Made by a program: the position numbers and the translations under genes. A DNA stretch of 64,000 nucleotides from Neobacillus sp. PS3-12 (lineage in GTDB: Bacteria > Bacillota > Bacilli > Bacillales > Cytobacillaceae): NCBI RefSeq assembly GCF_030915385.1, contig NZ_CP133268.1:3136001-3200000 (forward strand), in the 5' to 3' direction. The notes beneath the pieces were generated by a model. That model did no database searches, was not told the origin of the DNA, and saw nothing but the letters and a program-made list of their open reading frames with translations. Positions 25,960 through 35,041 of the stretch are shown here, piece after piece. The first letter of the stretch is position 1. Each line of letters opens with the position of its first letter.

Positions 25960-26325
25960 ATGACATCCATTTTTATAAAAAGAATTTATGAGCCCGCCAA
26001 TGAGAAGGATGGTTTTCGTATTTTGGTTGATCGCGTTTGGCCGCGAGGGATAACAAAGGAAAACGCAAAGTTAACATCCTGGATGAAAGAGATAGCTCCA
26101 AGCAGTGAACTACGTAAATGGTTTTGCCATAAACCAGAACTGTTTGAGGAGTTTCGGCAGCGGTATGTGGCGGAACTGCGGGAAGATGAAAAAAAACTAG
26201 AATTAATGAGGCAACTGGTTGAATTGGCTCAAAAAGGTAAGTTAACGCTTTTATATGGAGCAAAGGATCGGGAGCATAATCAAGCTGTGGTATTAAGTGA
26301 AGAAATTGAAAAAAGAATACAATAA
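25960..26325 (+). CDS. DUF488 family protein (YeaO-like)
   Basis: A 121-residue protein of the DUF488 family. Characteristic blocks are the start IFIKRIYEPANEKDGFRILV, then DRVWPRGITKE, the helical LRKWFCHKPELFEEFRQRY, and LLYGAKDREHNQAVVL near the end. Its biochemical role is not known; some members are linked with stress or DNA-binding contexts. It follows a small HTH gene by three bases. The stop lies within a strong hairpin shared with the converging hemolysin III gene. Confidence 0.82.
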   Translation: MTSIFIKRIYEPANEKDGFRILVDRVWPRGITKENAKLTSWMKEIAPSSELRKWFCHKPELFEEFRQRYVAELREDEKKLELMRQLVELAQKGKLTLLYGAKDREHNQAVVLSEEIEKRIQ

Positions 26326-26348
26326 AAGGTGCGCTAGCGCACCTTTTT
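26324..26348. terminator. Bidirectional terminator between DUF488 and hemolysin III genes
   Basis: AAAAGGTGCGC pairs with GCGCACCTTTT around TA; T runs lie on both sides, so it can end both converging transcripts. Confidence 0.85.
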
Positions 26349-26994
26349 ATATAACATATAAGAAAATCGATAAAAAGTGGGCCAATGTGCCAAGCAGGAT
26401 AAAGATGTGAAAAATTTCATGAAAGCCCATATATTTAAATTCTAAAAACTTAGGTTTAAGACCGTAAATGACTCCGCCGATTGTGTAGAAAATTCCACCT
26501 AGGGCAAGGAGGTATAATCCCATTGTGCTAATCGAACCAGCAAGTGGTCCTGCAACAAAAACGATCATCCAGCCCATTGCAATATAGATTGCTGTAGATA
26601 GCCATCTAGGGCAATGAAACCAAGTCATTTTAAAAATAACACCAAGAACTGCAACTGTGGCAATAATTGAAAATAGAACATAACCTGTTTTCCCATGTAG
26701 GCTGACAAGGCAAAAAGGGGTATAGGTGCCAGCAATTAAAATAAAAATCATGGAATGGTCAAGTCTGCGTAAAAAAGCAATGACATGGTCTTTCGCAATC
26801 ACCATATGGTAGGTCGCTGACGCTGAGTAAAGAAGGATCATGCTAATTCCAAATATTACAACCGATGTTAATGTTAATGTTGAGTAACTTGTATTTGTTG
26901 CTTTTATTACCATGGCAAGCAAACCGATAAAAGATAAAACTGCTCCAGCCAAGTGTGTTAATCCATTGATTGGCTCTCGAATGTAACTAGTCAT
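26347..26994 (-). CDS. Hemolysin III family / TrhA-type membrane protein
   Basis: A 215-residue protein with seven transmembrane helices of the hemolysin III (PAQR-related) superfamily. Conserved points are the start REPINGLTHLAGAVLSFIGL, SATYHMVIAKDHVIAFLRRL followed by DHSMIFILIAGTYTPFC, and HEIFHIFILLGTLAHF at the end, which supply the Ser, His and Asp residues thought to bind zinc. Work on TrhA suggests a role in membrane fluidity control. The start is ATG 26994, since AGGAGG sits 8 bases upstream; the longer frame begins at 27018. Confidence 0.87.
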   Translation of the reverse strand: MTSYIREPINGLTHLAGAVLSFIGLLAMVIKATNTSYSTLTLTSVVIFGISMILLYSASATYHMVIAKDHVIAFLRRLDHSMIFILIAGTYTPFCLVSLHGKTGYVLFSIIATVAVLGVIFKMTWFHCPRWLSTAIYIAMGWMIVFVAGPLAGSISTMGLYLLALGGIFYTIGGVIYGLKPKFLEFKYMGFHEIFHIFILLGTLAHFLSIFLYVI

Positions 26995-27136
26995 TTTTTT
27001 GCCCTCCTGCGACAACATATAGTTTTTAATACTACGTATAATAATACTAGCAATTCATCATCTAGTCAATGTTTACTGAATCTTTTTTCTTCGCTATAAT
27101 AGTGATGTCAAATACTATGAAGACAGAGGTCTTTTA

Positions 27137-27703
27137 ATGAAAAATATAGATCAACTGATAGAAGCATTAGGTCTGGAGCAACAACTTACATTAGAGGAAA
27201 TCCCAAAGATCGATTTATATATGGATCAGGTAATCCAACTATTTGAAAGCAAGTTTGATGCAGGAAAACGCAATGAACAGGATAAGATTCTGACTAAAAC
27301 CATGATCAACAATTATGCGAAAGGCAAACTACTTTTTCCGATCAAAAATAAAAAGTATTCACGAGAACATCTTATCTTAATCTCTTTGATTTACCAATTA
27401 AAAGGGGCATTATCGATTAATGATATTAAGATAACGCTAGATGGTGTTAACGAGAAAATCATTTCAGAAAATTTCCAGTTAGAAACATTCTATAATAACT
27501 ATCTCAAGTTGATAACAAAAAATGTTGAGAATTTTAAAGAAAGTATCAAAAAACAATCCGAGGTCGCTAGTAACTTTAAAGATAAAGAGAATCTTGAGAC
27601 TGTGTTATTGATTACTTCCCTCGCTCATATGAGTAACTTGTATAGAAGAGCAGCAGAAAAGTTAGTTGACGAAATAAGTGAACAAGACGAAAAGCATCTG
27701 TAA
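27137..27703 (+). CDS. DUF1836 domain protein
   Basis: A 188-residue cytoplasmic protein of the DUF1836 family. The central block TKTMINNYAKGKLLFPIKNK followed by KYSREHLILISLIYQLKGAL has a helix-turn-helix look and is the family hallmark; the rest is helical and acidic. The family is common in Firmicutes and uncharacterised, though a DNA-binding role is plausible. It appears monocistronic, with GACAGAGG upstream and a terminator downstream. Confidence 0.8.
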   Translation: MKNIDQLIEALGLEQQLTLEEIPKIDLYMDQVIQLFESKFDAGKRNEQDKILTKTMINNYAKGKLLFPIKNKKYSREHLILISLIYQLKGALSINDIKITLDGVNEKIISENFQLETFYNNYLKLITKNVENFKESIKKQSEVASNFKDKENLETVLLITSLAHMSNLYRRAAEKLVDEISEQDEKHL

Positions 27704-27719
27704 GAACGGGTGCTTTTTC
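27690..27719 (+). terminator. Terminator after DUF1836 gene
   Basis: AAAAGCATC pairs with GGTGCTTTT around a loop and is followed by T residues. Confidence 0.6.
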
Positions 27720-27822
27720 TATTAAAAAAAACTGAACTTTCTGTGAACAAATATGATATTAATAGGCTTATCGTCACGTTTGAGTTATAAAGGGGTTAGA
27801 AATATGATTTGGGGGAATTAGG

Positions 27823-28692
27823 ATGAAAAAGTCAATCGGTTTTCTCGTTTTCCTAATTGTAGTCTCTTCTCTTACGGCGACCACCTTTGGCATTTTTTCA
27901 AATCAAGACCATGGCCAAAGTGAACTTAAATCTGTTTTTGGACAAACCATCTCTATTTATGGCAAAGGTTTATATAAAAATGATTCTGTAGCAATGGCAT
28001 CTCAGGCGATTGCCCAGGATTATGTGACATTGTTTTTAGGAATTCCCTTACTTCTTCTTTCATTTTACTTTGCAAAAAAGGGCCTGATGAAAGGAAGGCT
28101 GTTGCTAACCGGCACATTAGGATACTTTTTGTACACCTACACCTCGTATTCCTTTCTTTCGATGTATAGCAAGATGTTCCTCGTATACGTCCTGCTTATG
28201 TCCGCAAGTTTCTTTGCCTTCACCATGATGATGATCTCCTTTGATATGGGTACATTACAGGGCTATTTTCGGCAACAGTTACCTGTAAAATGGATCGGAG
28301 GATTTTTGTTATTCGTTTCATTCACATTCGCAATGATGTGGCTTGGAAAAATTGTCCCGTCATTACTCAGCGATGCCCCTCCAGCAGGATTAGAGCATTA
28401 TACAACACTTGTTATCCAGGCACTTGACCTGGGATTTGTCATCCCCGTCGGAATTCTGGCAGGTATACTCGTTATCAAGCACACAGCATTTGGTTATCTC
28501 CTATCGGCCATTATGATTATTAAGGATATCACCCTGATTACAGCTTTAACAATGATGATCATTTTACAAATGATTGCAGGTATTAAAGTAAGTGTTGGTT
28601 TATTAGCAGTTATTGTTCTTATTAACTTGTTAGTGATATTTTGTTTGGCTGTACTGATGAAAAATGTAGATGAAAGGGGAGGAACAGTATGA
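27823..28692 (+). CDS. Polytopic membrane protein, unknown family
   Basis: A 289-residue protein with about eight hydrophobic segments; the first (residues 4-24) may be a signal-anchor, followed by an ~40-residue polar loop outside (GQSELKSVFGQTISIYGKGL) and then a dense membrane domain. No known transporter or enzyme motif was found. It overlaps the flavodoxin-like gene by 4 bases and so is translationally coupled with it, which may point to a membrane redox function, but that is inference. The start ATG follows GGGGGAATTAGG. Confidence 0.6.
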   Translation: MKKSIGFLVFLIVVSSLTATTFGIFSNQDHGQSELKSVFGQTISIYGKGLYKNDSVAMASQAIAQDYVTLFLGIPLLLLSFYFAKKGLMKGRLLLTGTLGYFLYTYTSYSFLSMYSKMFLVYVLLMSASFFAFTMMMISFDMGTLQGYFRQQLPVKWIGGFLLFVSFTFAMMWLGKIVPSLLSDAPPAGLEHYTTLVIQALDLGFVIPVGILAGILVIKHTAFGYLLSAIMIIKDITLITALTMMIILQMIAGIKVSVGLLAVIVLINLLVIFCLAVLMKNVDERGGTV

Positions 28693-29168
28693 GTATGACA
28701 ATGATTATTTATGCAACCAAACATGGAAGTGTAGAAAATGCCGTAAAGCTGTTGACGGAAAAACTTGAGGGGAAAGTAACGGTAATCAATATTATGAATG
28801 AAGACCCACCAGAACTGAATGAATATGAAAATGTCATTCTAGGTGGTTCCATTTACGTTGGGAAAATTCAAAAGCGGCTGTCAAAATATATAGAGAAACA
28901 TCTTTCAGAATTGTTAACAAAACGAATTGGACTGTTTATTTGTGCTGCACAAGAGGAGGGAATTCGGGAAAAAGAGCTGATTGAATCCTTTCCGGAAAAG
29001 CTATTTGAACATGCTGTTTGTAAAGAGATTTTTGGATATGAAATCCATTACGACGATATGAATTTTATCGAAAAAAAAGTCGTTGGTGCCATTCTCGGAC
29101 ATAAAAGTAACTACTCTGAACTTTCAGATGCAAAAATAGACAGTTTTGCTCAAGCAATAAGAGCATAA
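28689..29168 (+). CDS. Flavodoxin-domain protein (HemG-like)
   Basis: A 159-residue flavodoxin-fold protein. The FMN phosphate loop is IIYATKHGSVENAV at the N terminus, with the next loop VILGGSIYVGKIQKRL and the third LFICAAQEEGI. These resemble the flavodoxin_5 domain of HemG-type protoporphyrinogen oxidase, but haem genes are not nearby, so only an FMN electron carrier or oxidoreductase is claimed. It overlaps the preceding membrane-protein gene by ATGA-type coupling. Confidence 0.75.
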   Translation: MSMTMIIYATKHGSVENAVKLLTEKLEGKVTVINIMNEDPPELNEYENVILGGSIYVGKIQKRLSKYIEKHLSELLTKRIGLFICAAQEEGIREKELIESFPEKLFEHAVCKEIFGYEIHYDDMNFIEKKVVGAILGHKSNYSELSDAKIDSFAQAIRA

Positions 29169-29216
29169 ATTCTTCTTTCTGGAAGAGACTAATGAACGAT
29201 TGAGGAGGCGCCTTTT

Positions 29217-29537
29217 ATGGCTTCAGAGGATTTTGAAAAAGTTTATCAGGAATATAAACAGCAGAGTGAACAACAAGCTAGGATGGAGGCGAAAACGAAT
29301 CAATCCAGTTCAAGCGGGAAAGAAGAATTTGTTGCAGTCCGAAAAAACGATGATGGTGATATTATTGCCTTTAAAACCAACTCTGGCAGGGAATTAGATT
29401 ATATCACCGCACTGGATGAGGCCAAGGCTGGTAATATCGCACATATTGATGTCTTTCATAAGTATGGAAGAGATATTATTAGAAGTGAACCAGATGGTAT
29501 CAAGGAAAATAATCTGGATCATCTGCCAGAATTCTAG
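29217..29537 (+). CDS. DUF3892 domain protein
   Basis: A 106-residue cytoplasmic protein. The first ~40 residues are a charged, Gln-rich linker (EYKQQSEQQARMEAKTNQ); the rest is the small DUF3892 domain with AVRKNDDGDIIAFKTNSGRE, then ALDEAKAGNIAHIDVFHKYG and IIRSEPDG. The domain often occurs alone in Firmicutes and has no known function. GAGGAGG precedes the ATG. A terminator follows. Confidence 0.75.
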   Translation: MASEDFEKVYQEYKQQSEQQARMEAKTNQSSSSGKEEFVAVRKNDDGDIIAFKTNSGRELDYITALDEAKAGNIAHIDVFHKYGRDIIRSEPDGIKENNLDHLPEF

Positions 29538-29542
29538 ATCAG

Positions 29543-29573
29543 AAAAAATCCCAGCTTAGGTTGGGATTTTTTC
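29543..29573 (+). terminator. Terminator after DUF3892 gene
   Basis: AAAAAATCCCA pairs with TGGGATTTTTT around a short loop. Confidence 0.85.
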
Positions 29574-29590
29574 TTTTAGGAATTAGGCAA

Positions 29591-29620
29591 TTCATCACGT
29601 GACTTCAGTCATGTGATGAA
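29591..29620. repeat. Left-end hairpin of the IS605-type element
   Basis: A 13-bp stem with one mismatch around a TTCA loop; subterminal palindromes of this kind are what TnpA Y1 transposases recognise. Confidence 0.7.
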
Positions 29621-29773
29621 CTTCCCTTTGATTTGAAGAATCAAAAGTATACAAACATTCTTGATATACCCACTTTCTTCTAGTCAAATATATCACTTTT
29701 GTGATATATTTTATTTATAGAAACACTTGTTCTTATAATTAATAATAACCTTAGTGAATGTGTGGTGAAATCA

Positions 29774-31042
29774 ATGTTTGCTGCAGCTCAACGCGGTTAT
29801 GTTTATCGAGCTTATCCTACAGATGAAGTGAAGAAATATTTCTTACAATGTTTTGGTGCAGACCGCAAAATGTACAATCTTCATGTCGATAGATTATATC
29901 AGTACATGGAGAGTATCGACTACCAGGTTGGTAACAGGATTGACACGAAAAAACTAAAAAATAAAATGCCAACTGTGGCCGAATTCAAAAAGATGTTCGC
30001 TGATAGCGATGGGAACCTGTATCTTTACAATGTGGACGCATTTGCTTGTAATGAAGCGAAGCAACATTTTTACAAAGCACTAAATGAGTTCAATAAAATC
30101 GCTTTTCAAAAGCAATATAAAAAATCAGCACTCGAACAAAAAGAAACGATAGGTAAGGAACTTTTATTCCGTGATTTGAAAGGCTTACCTAAGTTCCATT
30201 CCAAAAAGAATAATGATTTTAGCTATACAACTTTCAATCAAAATGGAAATATTCAAGTCAATGGAAATATCCTTACTTTGCCCGCTGCTCAGAAGTCTGA
30301 GTTAAAAGAAGTCAAAGTAGAACTTCGAATGCATCGAGAAATGCCAAAGGAAAGTTCGATCAAAAACGTTACTGTTTCTATGAATGCCAATGGTGAATTT
30401 TTTATCTCTTTGTGCGTAGAATTTGCATTGGAGATTACAAACATTGAAAACCCAACTCGTCTTCTTGGACTCGATTATTCACAATCAGCATTTTTCGTCG
30501 ATAGTGAAGGTAAGAAAGCCAATTACCCATTATTTATGAGAAAAGCAGAGGCATGGTTAAAAAAAGAACAGAAGAAACTTTCGCGTATGGTTAAAGGTTC
30601 AAACCGTTGGAACAAACAGCGTAAAAAAGTTGCAAAAATACACATAAAAGTCGCAAACCAACGAAAAGATTGGCTACATAAAAAAGCCTTTACTCTTGCT
30701 AAAAGATACGACATGGTGATTCTAGAAGACCTTGATTTGCGTTTCCTTAGCCAAAATCCAGACTACGCAAAAAAACAACAAGATTATGGATTTGGAAACT
30801 TTCGGTTATATTTGAAGTTCAAGTTGGAACAACAAGGGAAAATATTCTTGAAAGCACCAAAGACATTCCCATCAACTCAACTATGTTCTAATTGTGGGTT
30901 TAAAAATACTAAACTTAAAGGGATTGAGAACATTGATATAAGGGAGTGGGACTGTCCAAAGTGCAAATGTCATCACGACCGCGACGTTAATTCTGGAATA
31001 AATTTAAAACAATATGGCGAAAAACATATTCGTGAGAAGTAA
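29774..31042 (+). CDS. tnpB: RNA-guided endonuclease TnpB
   Basis: About 422 residues, normal for TnpB, the ancestor of Cas12. RuvC residues are present: Asp in LLGLDYSQSAFFVD (about 240), Glu in MVILEDLDLRFL, and Asp in CHHDRDVNSGINL. The zinc finger is STQLCSNCGFKN plus WDCPKCKCHHD. The N-terminal helix-turn-helix is RGYVYRAYPTDEVKKYFLQC. All catalytic residues are present, so cleavage activity is likely. Start candidates are GTG 29762, GTG 29765 and ATG 29774; no strong ribosome site decides. The 3' end leads into the probable omega-RNA. Confidence 0.85.
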   Translation: MFAAAQRGYVYRAYPTDEVKKYFLQCFGADRKMYNLHVDRLYQYMESIDYQVGNRIDTKKLKNKMPTVAEFKKMFADSDGNLYLYNVDAFACNEAKQHFYKALNEFNKIAFQKQYKKSALEQKETIGKELLFRDLKGLPKFHSKKNNDFSYTTFNQNGNIQVNGNILTLPAAQKSELKEVKVELRMHREMPKESSIKNVTVSMNANGEFFISLCVEFALEITNIENPTRLLGLDYSQSAFFVDSEGKKANYPLFMRKAEAWLKKEQKKLSRMVKGSNRWNKQRKKVAKIHIKVANQRKDWLHKKAFTLAKRYDMVILEDLDLRFLSQNPDYAKKQQDYGFGNFRLYLKFKLEQQGKIFLKAPKTFPSTQLCSNCGFKNTKLKGIENIDIREWDCPKCKCHHDRDVNSGINLKQYGEKHIREK

Positions 31043-31208
31043 CCGCTAGCGTGCTAGCGATTAAAAATAAAGGGTTCGCTCGGTCGCCCACAGCGTCTAG
31101 CAAAGACTAGACTTAAATGAGTCAGCTAAGAAAAGTGAATCAGGCTGTATATGACCGAAGGGTTAGCCTGTTAGGGCTTTCTCTTACAAGCCTGTGACTT
31201 CAGTTATG
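31043..31208 (+). ncRNA. Probable omega-RNA (right-end element RNA) of TnpB
   Basis: About 165 structured, gene-free bases lie between the tnpB stop and the element's right end, the place where the guide RNA scaffold is encoded in this family. It has the hairpin CGCTAGC/GCTAGCG at about 31052-31067 and further pairing. The guide would begin just past the end, in the downstream gene's DNA. Position, not sequence match, is the basis. Confidence 0.6.
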
Positions 31209-31922
31209 GGTTGTTGACGAAATGATGATTCCAGTAATAAAAACAATGATCGGAAAACAGGTCCCTAAGAGAATCCTTGGTAAGCTAACATGATCGTATA
31301 ATACGATAGTCCCAGCTTTTACATCCCAAATCAATCTCGCTTTTTTCCGTATGTTAAGAATTAAGTTAATTATTGGAAACTTGATGCCTTTACCAAAAGT
31401 AATAATAAAAAGATCACGTTTAAAGGCAGTTATTAAATCAAGCAGCTGGCCATTTACACATTTAATTTTGATTTTAAAAAGTGATTTACCTATGGTGGTT
31501 CCAAAGATCGATAACATAATAGGCTCCAATAAAGTCCAAAGTAGAAGGTATATGATAAATAAAGTTAATTTAGAGGTTTTGAGAATGATGTCTAATGAAA
31601 ATATAGAGATAAAAGTAGAAAAAAGTACGGTAAATAAAGAGATATCAAATAGTTCTGCCATAAATCTCAAAAAGGGTTTGTTTCTGGGGTGTATTATTTT
31701 CTCTGACGGTGAAAACTCTGGGGGAAGGTTTTTCGATCTGAAGCCTTTAAATCTCTCAATCCTCTTTGCCGCTTTCCAGCACTCTGCACCTGTTGTCCAA
31801 AGGTACGTTTCTCCATTTAGGACACCTTGTTCGAATAACTTGCCTAATTCAAAAAACCCCACTGGCCCATATTGCTGACGGCCTTTGATGTAAAACCAAA
31901 CCCTAGTTTCAGTTGGTTCCAT
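31200..31922 (-). CDS. GYF_2/RDD-domain membrane protein
   Basis: A 240-residue protein. The N-terminal ~50 residues form a GYF_2-type domain (VWFYIKGRQQYGPVGFFELG, with GPV and later WTTGAECWKAA). Then an RDD domain begins at FLRFMAELFDISLFTVLFST with the R-D pattern, followed by three to four membrane helices and FGTTIGKSLFKIKIK. The function of RDD proteins is mixed; some are ion antiporters. The last codons and the stop (SSTTHN) are provided by the right end of the IS605-type element, so the native C terminus may be altered. ATG 31922 follows AAGGAGG. Confidence 0.8.
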   Translation of the reverse strand: MEPTETRVWFYIKGRQQYGPVGFFELGKLFEQGVLNGETYLWTTGAECWKAAKRIERFKGFRSKNLPPEFSPSEKIIHPRNKPFLRFMAELFDISLFTVLFSTFISIFSLDIILKTSKLTLFIIYLLLWTLLEPIMLSIFGTTIGKSLFKIKIKCVNGQLLDLITAFKRDLFIITFGKGIKFPIINLILNIRKKARLIWDVKAGTIVLYDHVSLPRILLGTCFPIIVFITGIIISSTTHN

Positions 31923-32158
31923 CAAAATCGCCTCCTTATAAGTAAATTATACCATAAATATGGTTATGTGAAGATTTTAACAAATAAATTTTCAGCGAAC
32001 TAAAAGGTTGAAAACGCTTCGAAAACCTTTTAAAAAAGTTCACAACCTATAGTGATAAAATGGGTTAAAATAAGTTTGTAATAATAAATGTGAAACAATT
32101 CACAAGTAAGAAAAACTTTAATTCATATATACTATCACACTAAAAAAGAGGCGCATAC

Positions 32159-32515
32159 ATGATGACTGGAATCACTGCAGGGTTATTCATTCGATTTCTC
32201 TTAGGCGGAGCAGCAGTAGTCCTATCAACGATTATTTCAAGGAAGTTAGGAGAAAAAGCAGGTGGGATATTCGCGGCTTTTCCAGCTGTTTATCTTGCGG
32301 CATTATTAACGAATCGGCTTAGCTTTACAGGGAATGATCTCATTTCTCATTCTATCACTTTATCCAAAGGTGCAATAATGGGGATGTCAATCAATATATT
32401 GATCGCAATTCTGGCTGGATACCTGTTGAAAAAAGGCTGGAAACGCGGTTTGGTTAATTCTTTAGTTTGCTGGTTATTTCTTTCATTTGTTGTAGTCATA
32501 ATTACATCACATTAA
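32159..32515 (+). CDS. DUF3147 family membrane protein
   Basis: A 118-residue protein with four membrane helices, a DUF3147-type unit: FIRFLLGGAAVVLSTIISRK, then GGIFAAFPAVYLAALLTNRL, two further helices and a short basic loop. The family is usually encoded as two adjacent paralogous genes, which fits the homologous gene starting 17 bases downstream; a heteromeric membrane complex is likely. The function is unknown. GAGGCGC precedes the ATG. Confidence 0.78.
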   Translation: MMTGITAGLFIRFLLGGAAVVLSTIISRKLGEKAGGIFAAFPAVYLAALLTNRLSFTGNDLISHSITLSKGAIMGMSINILIAILAGYLLKKGWKRGLVNSLVCWLFLSFVVVIITSH

Positions 32516-32531
32516 TAGAGGAGGAGCAATG

Positions 32532-32919
32532 ATGGATTTATTCGTTCGGTTCTTATTAGGCGGCACTGCTGTAATGCTCAGTTATCTAATCACAATCTTT
32601 TCTCCTTGGAAACTTTTAGCCGTGTTTCGCGGCTTTCCCTGCTGTAATGATTACAGCTATATTGATGGTCGGACTTGCTTCAGGGTCACATAAAGCCTCC
32701 AAGATTGCCAAAGGATCTGTTTTTGGACAAATGGGCGGCGTTGTATGTGTCATTACTGTCTTAACGACTTTGCGTTTTACAAATAATTGGGCTTTGAGTA
32801 TTTTACTAGGATTGGTCATGTGGCTTGGAAGCTCCATTGGCATATCAGCAATAAGGGAAAAGGCAGCCAATCGGGCACACATCCCGTTTAGAAAAATATT
32901 GGCTTTTGCTAAAAAATAA
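32532..32919 (+). pseudogene. Second DUF3147-type gene, frameshifted
   Basis: The partner of the preceding gene. The first ~30 residues (MDLFVRFLLGGTAVMLSYLI) lie in one frame and the rest (AAFPAVMITAILMVGLASGS onward) in the next. They align to the upstream paralogue if the local sequence GCCGTGTTTCGCGG (32619-32632) is corrected by one base out or two in, giving VFAAFPAV. As written, the reading frame stops early. GAGGAGGAG at 32518-32526 is a strong ribosome site, so the gene is probably real and the shift may be an error. Confidence 0.75.
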
Positions 32920-32964
32920 TACAAATAAAAATCCCAGTCGATTTGACTGGGATTTATTTGTATT
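32918..32964. terminator. Bidirectional terminator between DUF3147 pair and leuD
   Basis: A ~20-bp stem: AATACAAATAAAAATCCCAG pairs with CTGGGATTTATTTGTATT with one bulge around GTCGATTTGA. It overlaps the leuD stop codon and has T runs on both strands. Confidence 0.85.
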
Positions 32965-33547
32965 ATTTTTGCGCTAATTCGTATTCAGTAATTTTATCTT
33001 CATATTTAAGAGTAACACCAATCTCATCCCAGCCATTTAGCAGCATTTCTTTTGGATAAGCAGGGATATCGAAATGAAGTTCAAAGCCTTCATTATCTGT
33101 AACAACTTGCTCTTCAAGGTTAACCGTTAAGTTATAATTTCCGGCTTCAGCCTTTTTAACAATTTGCTGAACTTGTTCTTCACTTGCAGGTATAGCAAGG
33201 ATACCATTTTTTACACAGTTATTCTTAAAGATATCTGCAAAACTTGGGGCAATAATTACTCTAAACCCATAGTCCTGCACTGCCCATGGAGCATGCTCGC
33301 GGGATGAACCGCAGCCAAAGTTATCGCCTGCAACGATGATAGATGCCCCTTTGTATTTTGGATCATTTAATGAGAAATCCTCGCGTGGATTACCATCATT
33401 GTCAAAGCGCCAGTGATAGAACAAGAATTGTCCAAATCCACTGCGTTCAATACGCTTTAAGAATTGTTTTGGGATAATTTGGTCTGTATCGATATTAGCC
33501 CGATATAAAGGATATACAAGGCCTTCATGAATGCGTAGTGGTTCCAT
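32963..33547 (-). CDS. leuD: 3-isopropylmalate dehydratase small subunit
   Basis: A 194-residue LeuD, the swivelling domain of isopropylmalate isomerase. Key blocks are the start GLVYPLYRANIDTDQIIPKQ, then FGCGSSREHAPWA, which binds substrate, and IIAPSFADIFKNNC. It pairs with LeuC to convert 2-isopropylmalate to 3-isopropylmalate in leucine synthesis. It is the last gene of the ilv-leu operon, 14 bases after leuC. AGGAGG precedes the ATG. Confidence 0.95.
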   Translation of the reverse strand: MEPLRIHEGLVYPLYRANIDTDQIIPKQFLKRIERSGFGQFLFYHWRFDNDGNPREDFSLNDPKYKGASIIVAGDNFGCGSSREHAPWAVQDYGFRVIIAPSFADIFKNNCVKNGILAIPASEEQVQQIVKKAEAGNYNLTVNLEEQVVTDNEGFELHFDIPAYPKEMLLNGWDEIGVTLKYEDKITEYELAQK

Positions 33548-33561
33548 TATTCAAATTCCTC

Positions 33562-34980
33562 CTAATTAAGTACTTCAGCAGCAAATTTGCGTACATCAAC
33601 GAAATGACCTGCAATCGCTGCAGCAGCTGCCATTTCTGGGCTTACAAGATGTGTGCGGGACCCGTTTCCTTGGCGTCCTTCAAAGTTACGGTTGGATGTA
33701 GATGCACAGCGGTCTCCAGGTGATAAGATATCATCATTCATCGCTAAGCACATACTGCATCCAGCTTCGCGCCATTCAAAACCAGCTTCCGAAAAGATTT
33801 TATCTAAACCTTCTGCTTCAGCAGCTAATTTGATGGTAAAAGATCCTGGAACAACGATTGCTGTTACAGATGGATCCACTTTACGTCCTTGGATCACGGA
33901 AGCAGCTTTACGAAGGTCGCTTAATCTTGAGTTTGTACAAGAACCGATGAATACATGGCTGATTTTTACATCAGTGATCGGTTGGTTAGCTTCAAGACCC
34001 ATGTATTCAAGAGCACGTTTAATTTCATCTTGATCGCTTACTGTTTCACCATCTTCCGGACTAGGAACGGAAGCAGAGACAGGAAGACACATGCCAGGGT
34101 TTGTTCCCCAAGTTACTTGTGGCTCGATATCAGCGGCATCAATTTCAATTACGGTATCATATGTTGCGCCTTCATCAGAAGCAAGAGCTTTCCACTTTTC
34201 TACAGCCTCATCAAATGCAGGACCTTGTGGTACATGACGTTTGCCTCTCAAGAATTCAAAAGTTTTTTCGTCTGGAGTAATCAAGCCTGCTCTCGCACCA
34301 GCTTCAATAGACATATTACATACTGTCATGCGCTCTTCCATAGATAGGGAACGAATTACTTCACCAGTGTATTCAACAACATAGCCTGTTCCAAATTTAA
34401 CACCAAACTTACCAATGATATAAAGGATCAAGTCTTTAGCTGTAACGCCTGTTCCAAGTTGTCCATTCACTTTTAAATTAAGTGTTTTTGGACTTGCTTG
34501 CCAAAGTGTTTGGGTTGCAAGAACATGTTCCACTTCACTTGTCCCAATTCCAAATGCTAATGCGCCAAATGCTCCATGTGTGGAAGTATGGCTGTCACCG
34601 CAAACGATCGTTTTACCAGGCTGTGTAAGACCAAGCTCAGGTCCAATAACATGGACAATTCCATTATCAGGGGAATTGATACCAGCAAGAGGAACACCGA
34701 ATTCCTCACAGTTAGTTTGTAATGTTTCAATTTGCTTTCTAGAAACTTCATCTTTAATGACACTGCGATCTTTCGTTGGAACGTTGTGGTCCATGGTAGC
34801 AAATGTACGATTCGGCTGACGTACTTTACGTCCGCTCAACCGAAGTCCTTCAAAAGCTTGTGGTGATGTAACTTCATGAACAAGGTGCAAATCAATATAA
34901 AGTAAATCAGGTTTTCCTTCTTCGCGGTGAACAACATGCTGTTCCCAAATTTTTTCAATAATATTTTTTGGTGTCGTCAT
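33562..34980 (-). CDS. leuC: 3-isopropylmalate dehydratase large subunit
   Basis: A 472-residue aconitase-family subunit carrying the 4Fe-4S cluster. Cluster cysteines are in [13 protein letters not shown] and in [11 protein letters not shown]; substrate loops include [20 protein letters not shown] and the N-terminal [16 protein letters not shown]. It works with LeuD. A GC-rich hairpin lies in the 104-base gap between leuB and this gene. GAGGTAGGA precedes the ATG. Confidence 0.95.
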   Translation of the reverse strand: MTTPKNIIEKIWEQHVVHREEGKPDLLYIDLHLVHEVTSPQAFEGLRLSGRKVRQPNRTFATMDHNVPTKDRSVIKDEVSRKQIETLQTNCEEFGVPLAGINSPDNGIVHVIGPELGLTQPGKTIVCGDSHTSTHGAFGALAFGIGTSEVEHVLATQTLWQASPKTLNLKVNGQLGTGVTAKDLILYIIGKFGVKFGTGYVVEYTGEVIRSLSMEERMTVCNMSIEAGARAGLITPDEKTFEFLRGKRHVPQGPAFDEAVEKWKALASDEGATYDTVIEIDAADIEPQVTWGTNPGMCLPVSASVPSPEDGETVSDQDEIKRALEYMGLEANQPITDVKISHVFIGSCTNSRLSDLRKAASVIQGRKVDPSVTAIVVPGSFTIKLAAEAEGLDKIFSEAGFEWREAGCSMCLAMNDDILSPGDRCASTSNRNFEGRQGNGSRTHLVSPEMAAAAAIAGHFVDVRKFAAEVLN

Positions 34981-35041
34981 AATTTCCTACCTCACCTAAT
35001 AGAATTTAAATCCCTCAATTTTTTTGCAATGTGTGAAAATG

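Larger units (their letters stand above)
29585..31213 (+). mobile_element. IS200/IS605-type element encoding only TnpB
   Basis: About 1.63 kb bounded by related imperfect palindromes: TTCATCACGTGAC...GTCATGTGATGAA at 29591-29620 on the left and AAGCCTGTGACTTCAGTTAT... at 31188-31212 on the right, both with the core TGACTTCAGT. It holds one gene, tnpB, and a structured 3' noncoding stretch. There is no tnpA, so it would need a Y1 transposase in trans. Exact cleavage points were not determined; the family makes no target duplication. Confidence 0.8.
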
